NCBI RefSeq assembly: GCF_038433465.1
Contig: NZ_JAESVF010000001.1
Span: 558,001 to 622,000, forward strand
DNA from: Galbibacter sp038433465
GTDB lineage: Bacteria > Bacteroidota > Bacteroidia > Flavobacteriales > Flavobacteriaceae
Direction of reading: 5' to 3'
DNA length: 64,000 nucleotides
Below, piece after piece: positions 7,548 through 17,166 of the stretch; the first letter of the stretch is position 1, and the number at the start of each line of letters is the position of its first letter. The notes under the pieces were generated by a model. It ran no database searches. It saw only the letters and a list, made by a program, of their open reading frames with translations, and was not told where the DNA came from. The position numbers and the translations under genes were made by a program.

Positions 7548-9179
7548 TTACAACTTTACCTGCCCTTTTGAAACTTTATCTGCAAGAATCATAGCGTTGT
7601 ATAAATTCACCATTTTTCCAGATTTTGAAGCTTCTTTAAAAGGCTTTTTGTAGTTAGGATTTCCTCCTAAAATTACATTTGCTGTTGAAGTAAGTCCAGA
7701 TTGCATTATAATTTGTTTTACTTCTGCTGCTTTTAATGAAGGGTAATAAGCTCTAATTAAAGCTGCAACTCCTGCTACTGCTGGTGCTGCCATTGAAGTT
7801 CCTTGTAAATATTCGTAACCATTGTTTGGCGTAGTTGCCCAAATTTTTGTTCCAGGTGCAAATACATCCACATTGTCTTTTCCGAAGTTAGAAAAAGTAG
7901 CCACCATTTCTGGTCCGTATTTGTAATTTAAAGCTCCAACAGTTAAAAAGTTGTCTGCAATTTCTGCAGTATTGTTTTCATTATCGTTTGGATATACGTT
8001 GTTTTCATCCAAATCTAACGACTCGTTTCCTGCTGCTTTGATAATTAAAACATCTTTTGAAGCTGCATATTTAATAGCATCCCAAACCCACTCTTTGTGT
8101 GGAGAGTAGTATTTACCAAAACTACCGTTGATAACTTTTGCTCCATTATCTACAGCATAACGAATTGCCAAAGCAACGTCTTTATCGTACTCATCTCCGT
8201 TTGGAACAGTACGAACTGCCATAATTTTTACGTGGTCTGCAACCCCGTTCATTCCAACTTTATTGTTGCGTTCTGCAGCAATAATTCCCGCAACGTGTGT
8301 ACCGTGTTTTGCATGCTCTTTATCACCAATAACATCGTTGTTTCCGTAGTCAACATCGGTAATATCTTCTGGATTATCTCCAACGATACTTCTTCCGTCG
8401 AAATCTTTGTTTAGGTTGTAATTTAATTGGTCTGTAAAGTACTCAATCCCTTCACCTAACTCTTTTTTTACATCTGCTACAGAATCTTCAAATTCAAACA
8501 TTTGTAACATCATTGCTTTTCCAGCTTGTGCTTGTGGCGTTGCTGCTTTGTAAGCTTCTAAATCTTCTTTTGTGTAAACTTCTTTTCCTATTTCTTTCTG
8601 AATAAACGCATCGGCTTCATTTACAGAAGTAAGAATTTGCTCGTAACGTGTTTTATTCTGAAGTGCTTCGTTGTATTTTTTATCGTATTCTGCTGCTGCT
8701 TTTTTATAAAGCTCAGAACCGTCGTCTCCTTTGGCTAGAATACGCACAAACTCCAATTGCTCGTTGTTTGCTTCTCCTAAGAAATTCCATCCGTGAATAT
8801 CATCTACAAAACCATTATTATCGTCGTCGATACCATTTCCAGCTATTTCATCTTCATTCGTCCAAATTACATTTTTAAGGTCTGGGTGCTCGATATCAAC
8901 ACCAGAATCTAACACTCCAACAATAACAGTAGTCGGATTTAAATCTTTCACTTTATTAAAAATATCGGCGTATGCTTTGTCTACACTCATCCCAGGGATT
9001 GTATCGGTAAGCAAATCTTTATGTCCCCAATCTTTTAACTGCGTATCGGTAAGTGGGTCCACTTTTAGAACTACCGAATCGATATTTTCTTCTGGAGTTA
9101 AAACAATAGCAGGAGATCCACATCCTACAAGTAATGATGTTGCGATGGCACAATATGCAACGGATTTTTTAATAGTCAT
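7548..9179 (-). CDS. S8 (subtilisin-like) serine protease, lipoprotein
   Basis: A 543-residue product. From ATG 9179 it starts MTIKKSVAYCAIATSLLVGC, a lipoprotein signal with lipobox LVGC (Cys20); the frame stays open further upstream but into the neighbouring gene. The subtilase triad is seen in GVLDSGVDIEHPD (Asp), HGTHVAGIIAA (His) and GTSMAAPAVAG (Ser). About 180 residues, including a charged, helical-looking stretch, separate the Asp and His motifs, which is long for the fold. It lies 10 bases after the MBL hydrolase, probably in one transcript. It likely acts at the outer membrane or periplasm. Confidence 0.93.
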   Translation of the reverse strand: MTIKKSVAYCAIATSLLVGCGSPAIVLTPEENIDSVVLKVDPLTDTQLKDWGHKDLLTDTIPGMSVDKAYADIFNKVKDLNPTTVIVGVLDSGVDIEHPDLKNVIWTNEDEIAGNGIDDDNNGFVDDIHGWNFLGEANNEQLEFVRILAKGDDGSELYKKAAAEYDKKYNEALQNKTRYEQILTSVNEADAFIQKEIGKEVYTKEDLEAYKAATPQAQAGKAMMLQMFEFEDSVADVKKELGEGIEYFTDQLNYNLNKDFDGRSIVGDNPEDITDVDYGNNDVIGDKEHAKHGTHVAGIIAAERNNKVGMNGVADHVKIMAVRTVPNGDEYDKDVALAIRYAVDNGAKVINGSFGKYYSPHKEWVWDAIKYAASKDVLIIKAAGNESLDLDENNVYPNDNENNTAEIADNFLTVGALNYKYGPEMVATFSNFGKDNVDVFAPGTKIWATTPNNGYEYLQGTSMAAPAVAGVAALIRAYYPSLKAAEVKQIIMQSGLTSTANVILGGNPNYKKPFKEASKSGKMVNLYNAMILADKVSKGQVKL

Positions 9180-9189
9180 TGTTAAGTAT

Positions 9190-10050
9190 TTAAATAAATA
9201 ATTCGTTAAATAAAAAGGTTTCTTTGAGTCGAACACCTTTTTCTGTTTTTTGTAGGGTACACACTTGGTTGTGTGCATCGTGCTGCAGCAATAAGTGATA
9301 ATTATTTTCAGCAGCAATATTTAAAAATTTTTCTTTTTCGGTTAAAGTTAGCAAAGGCCTTGTATCGTACCCCATTACGTATGGAAGCGGAATATGCCCC
9401 ACGGTTGGAAGTAAATCGGCCATAAAAACCAATGTTTTATCTTGGTATTTTATATGCGGAATCATTTGTTTATCTGTATGTCCGTTTACAAAAAGCACAT
9501 CAAAACCAAGTTCGGCATTTGCTAAAAAATCGTTTTCAGGAACAGGCAGAAAGTTTAATTGTCCGCTTTCCTGAATCGGAAGAATATTTTCGGATAAAAA
9601 AGAAGCTTTTTCGCGAGCGTTAGGTTTGGTTGCCCATTCCCAATGGTTTTTGTTGGTCCAAAATCGAGCGTTTTTAAAAGCAGGTTCATAGCCCGTTTTG
9701 TTATTATTCCATTGAATGCAGCCTCCGCAGTGATCAAAATGAAGATGTGTTAAAAAAACATCGGTGATATCGTCTCTATGGAAACCGTGTTGTTGCAACG
9801 AATTGTCTAGGTTGTCGTTTCCCCATAAATAATAATACCCAAAAAATTTATCCGACTGTTTGTTGCCTAAACCAGTATCTATTAATATCAGCCGATCGCC
9901 ATCTTCTATCAACAAAGAGCGCGCAGCAATATCAATCATATTATTTTTATCGGCAGGGTTTGTTTTGTTCCACAAAGATTTTGGCACTACACCAAACATA
10001 GCTCCTCCATCTAACTTAAAATTCCCTGTTTCAACGGTATACAACTTCAT
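9190..10050 (-). CDS. MBL-fold metallo-hydrolase
   Basis: A 286-residue metallo-beta-lactamase-fold hydrolase. The metal motif is LTHLHFDHCGG (HxHxDH), with further ligands likely in VNGHTDKQMIPH and LLLQHDAHN. The N-terminal part (MKLYTVETGNFKLDGGAMFG) resembles quorum-quenching lactonase and related families, but the substrate cannot be read from sequence. The start at 10050 was chosen over 10101 because the added residues are hydrophobic and unlike the family. It is the first gene of a probable pair with the S8 protease, divergent from the antiporter. Confidence 0.88.
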   Translation of the reverse strand: MKLYTVETGNFKLDGGAMFGVVPKSLWNKTNPADKNNMIDIAARSLLIEDGDRLILIDTGLGNKQSDKFFGYYYLWGNDNLDNSLQQHGFHRDDITDVFLTHLHFDHCGGCIQWNNNKTGYEPAFKNARFWTNKNHWEWATKPNAREKASFLSENILPIQESGQLNFLPVPENDFLANAELGFDVLFVNGHTDKQMIPHIKYQDKTLVFMADLLPTVGHIPLPYVMGYDTRPLLTLTEKEKFLNIAAENNYHLLLQHDAHNQVCTLQKTEKGVRLKETFLFNELFI

Positions 10051-10186
10051 GAAATATGTTATAAGAATAACAAGCCGCAAATTAAGAAAAGGGAATAACA
10101 TTCGAGATAAACCACTGTTTTATTAAATGTTTTTTAACATTTTTTTACTATTATTGAAGTTATATTCGCTGAACAATCAAAAATAT

Positions 10187-12067
10187 ATGATAGAGCTTGC
10201 TGGAATTGTAATATTGGGGATTATTGCACAATGGGTAGCATGGAGGTTTAAAATTCCTGCTATTTTACCCCTTATCTTGATAGGAATGTTTGTAGGGCCT
10301 ATATCGACTATGTTTACCGAAGACGGTACAAAACTCATAGAACCAATATGGAACCCAGAACTAGAAAAAGGTCTTTTTCCAGGAGAAGGACTCTTCCATT
10401 TTGTGTCGTTGGCAATTAGTGTTATTCTTTTTGAAGGTGGATTAACTTTAAAAAGAAACGAGGTTTTAAATGTGGGGCCTGTTATCTTTAAACTGATAAC
10501 CATTGGAACCGTAGTTACCTTTATGGGAGCAGGTTTGGCAGCACATTTTTTATTCAATTTAAGCTGGCCAATTTCGTTTTTATTTTCAGCATTAATTATT
10601 GTTACGGGACCTACGGTAATTACTCCTATTTTGAGGAATATTCCACTTAAAAAAGATATTTCTGCCGTTTTAAAATGGGAAGGAATTTTAATCGACCCTA
10701 TCGGTGCAGTAGCAGCAGTATTAGTTTTTGAATTTATTTCTATCGGAAAAGGAACCGAGTATACACAGCAGGCATTAATCGAGTTTGGAAAAACAGTTGT
10801 GGTTGGGTTTTCAATCGGATTTTCGTTTGCCTACGCATTGTATTTTGCCATCAAGAAAAACGCCATTCCTCACTTTTTAATGAATGTGGTTTCGCTATCT
10901 TTTGTTATCGGAGTTTATGTACTTTCAGAACAGTTTGCACACGAGTCGGGCTTACTTTCTGTAGTAGTTATGGGGATGGTTTTAGGAAATATCGACCTAC
11001 CAAACTTAAAAGAATTGCTCTACTTTAAAGAGTCGTTGAGTGTGTTACTCATCTCCATCCTCTTTATTTTACTTTCGGCAAACATCAATATGCAAGACTT
11101 GTATTTATTATACAACTGGAATACGCTTATACTTTTTGGATGTGTTGTTTTCTTGATAAGGCCACTTGGCGTTATGTTGAGTACGATAAATTCTGGATTG
11201 CAAACCAACGAAAAAGCCTTTATTAGTTGGGTTGGCCCTCGTGGTATTGTAGCCGCAGGTATTGCTTCGCTTTTTGGTGGGCGCCTTGTTTTAGAAGGAG
11301 AACCAGGAGCCGAATACATTACGCCACTGGTGTTTATGATTGTGTTAGGAACAGTACTTTTAAACGCAACAACCGCAAGAATGTTTGCAAAAATTTCGGG
11401 AGTTTTCTTGAAAGAATCTACAGGAATTTTAATAGTTGGTGCGTCGCAAGTTTCTAGAATTATTGCCAAATATTTACAGAAAAATGGGCGCCATGTAGTG
11501 CTTATCGATAGTAACAAAGAAAATGTTGAAAGAGCGCGCGGTATGGATTTGGATGCTGAAGAAGCTAATATTTTCTCAGACGATTTAACCAACAATATCG
11601 AGTTAAACGACATTGGATATTTAATGGCTTTAACGGCAAGTGAAGAAGTTAACAAACACGCCATCGAACGTTTTAAAGACCAATTGGGAGAAAACGGTGC
11701 CTTTAGATTAATTACTCCTGAAGAAATGAAAAGTCCTAATTTAGAAATGGTAGAACTGCTCTTTTCTAAAAAAGACGATTATATTAATTTAAGTGAAGTA
11801 GCGCGTGATTATCCGAAAATCAACGAGATTAAATTACAATCGAAACAACACTTTTTAGAAGAAATTCAAAAACTCAATAACGAAAAAGATGCTATTCCGA
11901 TTTTCATCAAAGATGGCAACGGAGAGCTTCACATCATCGCATCGTACACCAATAACATGGAAATTAAAGAGGACGACAAACTTGTTTACCTCGGAAAACC
12001 AATGGATGTAATGGATGTTAAAACAGATAAAGAGGAAGAAAAAGCTACCTCAGCAGAAACAAATTAA
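10187..12067 (+). CDS. Cation:proton antiporter with RCK (TrkA-N) domain
   Basis: A 626-residue membrane protein of the CPA1/NhaP type. About 12 hydrophobic spans cover residues 1-395, including GPTVITPILR and an EGILIDPIGA segment that carries the conserved acidic residue for ion exchange. A cytoplasmic Rossmann RCK domain follows (GILIVGASQVSRIIAKYL, about 412 onward) and may sense nucleotide or redox state. A charged tail ends the protein. ATG 10187 was preferred to 10127 because family members begin near IELAGIVILGI. One base separates its stop from the next start. Confidence 0.9.
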   Translation: MIELAGIVILGIIAQWVAWRFKIPAILPLILIGMFVGPISTMFTEDGTKLIEPIWNPELEKGLFPGEGLFHFVSLAISVILFEGGLTLKRNEVLNVGPVIFKLITIGTVVTFMGAGLAAHFLFNLSWPISFLFSALIIVTGPTVITPILRNIPLKKDISAVLKWEGILIDPIGAVAAVLVFEFISIGKGTEYTQQALIEFGKTVVVGFSIGFSFAYALYFAIKKNAIPHFLMNVVSLSFVIGVYVLSEQFAHESGLLSVVVMGMVLGNIDLPNLKELLYFKESLSVLLISILFILLSANINMQDLYLLYNWNTLILFGCVVFLIRPLGVMLSTINSGLQTNEKAFISWVGPRGIVAAGIASLFGGRLVLEGEPGAEYITPLVFMIVLGTVLLNATTARMFAKISGVFLKESTGILIVGASQVSRIIAKYLQKNGRHVVLIDSNKENVERARGMDLDAEEANIFSDDLTNNIELNDIGYLMALTASEEVNKHAIERFKDQLGENGAFRLITPEEMKSPNLEMVELLFSKKDDYINLSEVARDYPKINEIKLQSKQHFLEEIQKLNNEKDAIPIFIKDGNGELHIIASYTNNMEIKEDDKLVYLGKPMDVMDVKTDKEEEKATSAETN

Positions 12068-12068
12068 G

Positions 12069-12614
12069 ATGAAAAAACTCTTAGTAAAATTATGCATAGC
12101 AATTGCCTTTGTTATTGGAGTAACCGATACTGGTTTTACACTGTTTAACAAAAACAAAAAGCAGTTCAATATCAACAAATACAGTGTGTCAACGGAGTTT
12201 TCTACGGAAGTAATTCCTGAAGGTTATGCAGAGATTAAAACCGATTCTACGCTTAGCAATAAATTTATGGTGAGCACCAAGTTTCATTCAGTTGATGAAA
12301 CAATTTTAAAAGTCGAAAAACCAAATGCGGGAGCTATTCATAAAACGGTTTACAAAGATTTCCACTCCGATGTGTTTGTGTATTTTGAGGACAAACTTAT
12401 TTTTAAACAACGAATTGAAAAAGATTCTTTCCCTACGGAAGACAATACTGCATTAGCCGCATCTTATATGCAAGCGTTTCAATTAAACGAAGTAGCTTCC
12501 ACTGAAAATCAAATTGTTTTTTCGGTAAGTTTCCATAATCCTTCCGAAGAAAAATATTTGGATTACGAATTTATCGTTGATAAAATTGGAGATTATTATA
12601 TTAAGAAAGTATAA
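12069..12614 (+). CDS. Exported protein of unknown function
   Basis: A 181-residue product starting 1 base after the antiporter stop, with a signal peptide or N-terminal anchor (MKKLLVKLCIAIAFVIGVTD). The rest is soluble and beta-rich, with alternating polar and hydrophobic stretches (FVYFEDKLIFKQRIEKDSF). The pattern recalls the DUF4738-type exported proteins of Bacteroidota, but that link is weak. Co-transcription with the antiporter is likely and the operon ends at the terminator just downstream. Confidence 0.75.
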   Translation: MKKLLVKLCIAIAFVIGVTDTGFTLFNKNKKQFNINKYSVSTEFSTEVIPEGYAEIKTDSTLSNKFMVSTKFHSVDETILKVEKPNAGAIHKTVYKDFHSDVFVYFEDKLIFKQRIEKDSFPTEDNTALAASYMQAFQLNEVASTENQIVFSVSFHNPSEEKYLDYEFIVDKIGDYYIKKV

Positions 12615-12616
12615 AA

Positions 12617-12650
12617 AAAAGTCTGAAAAATTTACACTTTTCAGACTTTT
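12617..12650. terminator. Bidirectional intrinsic terminator
   Basis: AAAAGTCTGAAAA (12617-12629) pairs perfectly with TTTTCAGACTTTT (12638-12650) across an 8-base loop. It lies between the convergent antiporter operon and lepA. Confidence 0.85.
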
Positions 12651-12656
12651 CTATAT

Positions 12657-14453
12657 TTAATCGTTCAGCTTTAAAACAGCCATAAACGCTTGTTGTGGTA
12701 TTTCTACGTTACCAACTTGGCGCATACGTTTTTTACCTTTTTTCTGCTTTTCAAGTAGTTTTCGCTTACGAGAAATATCTCCTCCGTAACATTTTGCAGT
12801 TACATCTTTTCGAAGTGCTTTTACAGTTTCTCTAGCGATAATTTTTGCTCCGATAGCCGCCTGAATTGGAATATCAAATTGCTGTCTCGGGATTAATTCT
12901 TTTAACTTTTCTACCATTTTTTTACCAATGGTATACGCATTATCTGCATGAATTAATGCAGAAAGTGCATCTACAGAATTGGCGTTGATCAAAACATCTA
13001 CTCTTACCAATTTTGAAGCTCGCATTCCGATAGGCGAATAGTCAAAAGACGCATACCCTTTTGAAACTGTTTTTAACCTGTCGTAAAAATCGAATACAAT
13101 TTCTGCCAAAGGCATATCAAACGACAACTCTACACGTTCTGGCGTTAAGTATGTTTGATTGGTAATAACACCTCTTTTTTCAATACAAAGCGACATTACT
13201 GGTCCAACAAAATCGGCTTTTGTAATAATCGATGCTTTTATAAATGGTTCCTCAACACGGTCCATACTTGACGGATCTGGAAGGTCGGAAGGGTTATTTA
13301 CAATAATCTGTTCGTCTGGATTTTTCTTGGTATAGGCATGGTAACTTACGTTTGGAACCGTAGTAATTACCGTCATATCAAACTCACGCTCTAAACGCTC
13401 CTGAATAATTTCGAGGTGAAGCATCCCTAAAAATCCACAACGGAAACCAAATCCTAAGGCTGCCGAACTTTCTGGCGCAAATACCAAAGAAGCATCATTC
13501 AATTGAAGCTTTTCCATAGCACCGCGTAATTCTTCATAATCTTCGGTATCTACAGGGTAAATCCCAGCAAAAACCATCGGTTTTACATTTTCAAAACCTT
13601 CAATCATGTTTTTTGTTGGATTGGCAGCATCTGTAATGGTATCTCCAACTTTTACCTCACGTGCATCTTTTATTCCTGTAATTAAATATCCTACATCTCC
13701 AGTTTTAATTACACTTTTTGGATGTTGCACCAATTTAAGCGTACCAACTTCGTCGGCATCATAGGTTTTTCCTGTTGCTAAGAACTTTATTTTTTGTCCT
13801 TTTTTAATCTCTCCATTAATAACTCTAAAATAAGTTTCTACCCCTCTAAATGGGTTGTAAACAGAGTCAAAAATTAATGCTTGCAGCGAGTCGTCTGGAT
13901 CTCCTTTTGGCGCAGGTACACGCTCAATAATAGCTTCCAATATTTCTTCAATCCCGATACCTGTTTTTGCACTTGCAGGAATTACATCTTCAGCATCGCA
14001 ACCTAATAAATCTACAATATCATCAGTAACTTCTTCTGGATTTGCACTTGGTAAATCTACCTTATTAAGTACAGGGATAATTTCCAAATCGTTTTCCAAC
14101 GCTAAATAAAGGTTAGAAATTGTTTGTGCTTGAATACTCTGCGCGGCATCTACAACCAACAAAGCACCTTCACAAGCAGCAATGGAACGGGAAACTTCGT
14201 ATGAAAAATCTACGTGTCCAGGAGTATCAATTAGGTTTAAAATATATTGTTCGCCTTTGTATGTATATTCCATTTGGATAGCGTGACTTTTAATGGTGAT
14301 ACCACGCTCACGCTCCAAATCCATATTATCTAAAAGTTGATCTTGTTTTTCACGCTCTGTAACCGACCCTGTAAAGTCTAACAATCTATCTGCCAAAGTA
14401 CTTTTCCCGTGGTCGATATGCGCGATAATACAAAAATTTCTAATGTGCTTCAT
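12657..14453 (-). CDS. lepA: Elongation factor 4 (LepA)
   Basis: A 598-residue ribosome-associated GTPase that remodels stalled or mistranslocated ribosomes. G motifs are AHIDHGKSTL (G1), DTPGHVDF (G3), NKVDLP (G4) and PASAKTG (G5). The EF4-specific C-terminal domain is present, with GGDISRKRKLLEKQKKGKKR near the end. The start was set at MKHIRNFCIIAHID rather than the ATG 12 bases upstream. A -7 element lies 30 bases ahead of this start. Confidence 0.96.
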   Translation of the reverse strand: MKHIRNFCIIAHIDHGKSTLADRLLDFTGSVTEREKQDQLLDNMDLERERGITIKSHAIQMEYTYKGEQYILNLIDTPGHVDFSYEVSRSIAACEGALLVVDAAQSIQAQTISNLYLALENDLEIIPVLNKVDLPSANPEEVTDDIVDLLGCDAEDVIPASAKTGIGIEEILEAIIERVPAPKGDPDDSLQALIFDSVYNPFRGVETYFRVINGEIKKGQKIKFLATGKTYDADEVGTLKLVQHPKSVIKTGDVGYLITGIKDAREVKVGDTITDAANPTKNMIEGFENVKPMVFAGIYPVDTEDYEELRGAMEKLQLNDASLVFAPESSAALGFGFRCGFLGMLHLEIIQERLEREFDMTVITTVPNVSYHAYTKKNPDEQIIVNNPSDLPDPSSMDRVEEPFIKASIITKADFVGPVMSLCIEKRGVITNQTYLTPERVELSFDMPLAEIVFDFYDRLKTVSKGYASFDYSPIGMRASKLVRVDVLINANSVDALSALIHADNAYTIGKKMVEKLKELIPRQQFDIPIQAAIGAKIIARETVKALRKDVTAKCYGGDISRKRKLLEKQKKGKKRMRQVGNVEIPQQAFMAVLKLND

Positions 14454-14482
14454 AGCCGTTGTCAATGCAAATTTTCAATCAG

Positions 14483-14490
14483 CAAATATA
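14483..14490 (-). promoter_or_regulatory. -7 element of lepA promoter
   Basis: Reads TATATTTG on the minus strand, a full TAnnTTTG match, 30 bases ahead of the lepA start. Confidence 0.5.
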
Positions 14491-14662
14491 CACTATTTTA
14501 ACACGTTCGGATAAGTTATTATATATAATTGGAAAGAATATATTTTAGCAAACTACCTTGGAGGATTTCAATCTCGATTATCGAGCAAATCGAAAGTGTT
14601 AAAATAAAAATAGCAATTTTTAAAAAAAACTCTATATTTATAGCCCTAAATTAACCTATTTT

Positions 14663-17077
14663 ATGCCTAACCACCGATTATTGTCATTAATTTTCTTACT
14701 TGCATCCAGCAATTTTGCGCTCGCCCAAGCGTATGAAATAACTGGAAAAGTTACCGATGCTAATCAACAAGTTTTATCATTTGTAAATATAATGTTGCTC
14801 GAAGCTTCCGACTCTACATCGGTTGCTGGGACTGCTACGGAAGACGATGGAACTTTTCATTTTAAAAAAATTCAGCCAGGAAATTACATCCTTAAAACAT
14901 CCTATATTGGGCATCAATATCATTATCAAAATGTTGAAGTAAATTCTAATATTTCACTAAACAATATTACATTACAACAAAATGTACAAAATTTAGAGGA
15001 AATAACCCTTACGCACCAACAACCTCGATTGGAAAAACACGGCGGTCGTCTTGTTTTCAAAGTAGAAAATTCTACGCTTTCATCTTTAACTACTTACGAG
15101 ATTCTTCAGCGTACGCCTGGAGTTATTTCGATGAACGATAAAATTTCAGTAAAAAATTTAAACACAACGGTTTATATTAACGACAAACGAGTGTACCTTG
15201 ACGATGCCGAATTAAAAGATTTACTAGAAAATTTCTCCGGAAATAATATCGGCTCTATTGAAGTGATTACAAATCCTTCAGCAAAATACGATGCCGAAGG
15301 CGGTGCAGTTTTAAACATTGTTACTTCAAAAAATATTTCGATAGGCTACAAAGGAGATATCAACGGAAAATGGGAAGAAGCTATTTTTCCGAAATACAAC
15401 ATAGGAACGAGTCATTATTACAAAAACAATTTCCTCGATTTGTATGCTGGATATTCTTTTAGTCCGCGTAAAGATTATAAACGAAGCGACAGTTATATTA
15501 ATTTTTTCGACAACGATTTGCCGAGCGACCAATGGGAAACTGCATTGTACAAAACAACGCGTTCTAAGGCGCACAACATCAATGCTATTTTAGATTTTAC
15601 GCTGGACGAAAAAAGCACCCTGAGTTTTACTTCAAACCTTACTTTTAATCCAGATAAAACAATAGACAATACAGTTGATACCGATATTTTTTCTGCTGAA
15701 AATACAGACTTGGGAAGTTTTGATTCGAACAGCCACATCGATAACGACAACACCAACCTTATTTTAAATGCTACTTACGACAGAAGTATTGGCGAAAACG
15801 GAAGTAATTTAAGCATTCAAACTAATTATGTGTATTATAAGGATTCGCAATTGCAAATGCTCGACACCGATTATTTTGATGAAAATAACAACTACCAATA
15901 CACCAATGCTTTTGACACCGACGCTCATCAAAAAAACAACATTTTTACTGGGCAAATAGATTTCGAAACTCCTTGGCAAGAAAGCTTGCTTGAGTTTGGC
16001 GCAAAATATTCGGGTATTCAAAGCAATAGTAAAGTTGTGTTTACTGGCGATTACACGCCAGACTATTCGCAAAACGATGTTTTTGATTACGACGAATCTA
16101 TCTGGGCTTTCTACGGAAACTTATCGAGAGAATGGGAAAAGTGGTCGTTGGAAGCTGGTCTCCGCGGTGAGTACACAGATGCTTTAGGAAATTCTGTAAC
16201 GCTTGGCGACATCAACAAACAAAGCTATTTTGAGCTTTTTCCAACCTTTAGTTTGCATCATCAACTTGCAGAAAAACACGAAGTTGGCGTGAGTTACAAA
16301 CGTGCCATAGAACGCCCGCGTTACCAAAGTTTAAATCCGTTTCGTTATTATTTAAATGAAAACAATTTTGTAGCAGGAAATCCATATTTGCAACCTTCAA
16401 TTGAAAACAAAATTTCTTTAGATTATACCTACAACGGAAACTATATTTTTGAGTTGTATTATCAGCATGAAAACAACGATTTAAGCAATTTAACTTTTCA
16501 GCAAAATGAAGAGCAATTTATGTACAATGCTATTTTCAACATCGAAGAATCGTTTCAGTACAGCTTAGATTTTGTGCATTACAGACCCGTTACAAAATGG
16601 TGGTTTTTAAGCACGTATATGTCGGCTTATTTTTACGAACTTTCCTTCACTGCCTACGAAAGCAACGATGTTTTACAAACACAAAACACCTTTGGATATT
16701 TTGGTCAGCTGTACAATTCTTTCACCATTTCAAAAGAAAAATCGTTGGCGGCCGATGTGTATCTCGAATATGTATCGCGATTTTTAAATGGAAATTACGT
16801 GTTAAAAGACCGTTTTAAAACCAACATCGGACTCCGAAAAAAACTTTGGGACGGTAGAGCAAGTCTAAACGTTACACTAAACGATGTGTTCAATACCTTT
16901 AATGTGCCCTTTACTTCCCGCTATTTAAACCAAGATAACGGATACACGGCAAAACCCGAAAAACGTACGTTTACAGTTGGTTTTATCTATAAATTTGGAA
17001 ACTTTAGATTGGCAGACAACAAACGAAGTATCGACCTAAAAGAGGAAGAACGATTAAAAGAAGAAGCCGAATTTTAA
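14663..17077 (+). CDS. Outer membrane beta-barrel protein with carboxypeptidase-regulatory-like domain
   Basis: An 804-residue protein with a signal peptide (about 1-21, ending NFALAQA). A CarboxypepD_reg-like domain follows (about 23-110, EITGKVTDANQQVLSFVNI), then a plug-like region with SIEVITNPSAKYDAEGGAVLNIV, then a long beta-barrel of aromatic-rich alternating strands. It resembles TonB-dependent receptors that lack a clear TonB box, the outer membrane beta-barrel family 3 of Bacteroidota. The cargo is unknown and no SusD-like partner is adjacent. The upstream region has the palindrome CTCGATTATCGAG at 14573-14585. Confidence 0.88.
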   Translation: MPNHRLLSLIFLLASSNFALAQAYEITGKVTDANQQVLSFVNIMLLEASDSTSVAGTATEDDGTFHFKKIQPGNYILKTSYIGHQYHYQNVEVNSNISLNNITLQQNVQNLEEITLTHQQPRLEKHGGRLVFKVENSTLSSLTTYEILQRTPGVISMNDKISVKNLNTTVYINDKRVYLDDAELKDLLENFSGNNIGSIEVITNPSAKYDAEGGAVLNIVTSKNISIGYKGDINGKWEEAIFPKYNIGTSHYYKNNFLDLYAGYSFSPRKDYKRSDSYINFFDNDLPSDQWETALYKTTRSKAHNINAILDFTLDEKSTLSFTSNLTFNPDKTIDNTVDTDIFSAENTDLGSFDSNSHIDNDNTNLILNATYDRSIGENGSNLSIQTNYVYYKDSQLQMLDTDYFDENNNYQYTNAFDTDAHQKNNIFTGQIDFETPWQESLLEFGAKYSGIQSNSKVVFTGDYTPDYSQNDVFDYDESIWAFYGNLSREWEKWSLEAGLRGEYTDALGNSVTLGDINKQSYFELFPTFSLHHQLAEKHEVGVSYKRAIERPRYQSLNPFRYYLNENNFVAGNPYLQPSIENKISLDYTYNGNYIFELYYQHENNDLSNLTFQQNEEQFMYNAIFNIEESFQYSLDFVHYRPVTKWWFLSTYMSAYFYELSFTAYESNDVLQTQNTFGYFGQLYNSFTISKEKSLAADVYLEYVSRFLNGNYVLKDRFKTNIGLRKKLWDGRASLNVTLNDVFNTFNVPFTSRYLNQDNGYTAKPEKRTFTVGFIYKFGNFRLADNKRSIDLKEEERLKEEAEF

Positions 17078-17166
17078 CAGTTCAGTTTTAAAAACTTTGT
17101 TACTTTGTAGTGTTAAAGGTTTTTTGCTGAAGGAAACCTGAACAAACATTCTAGAACCACTTTTTT

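Noticed and set aside
9180..9317. N-terminal extension of the S8 protease
   Set aside because: The stretch overlaps the MBL gene and would hide a perfect lipoprotein signal starting at 9179.
11020..11664. Long open frame of 214 codons on the minus strand
   Set aside because: It lies wholly inside the antiporter gene, has low-complexity Ile/Ser/Lys-rich content and no family motif; the + strand frame is clearly the gene.
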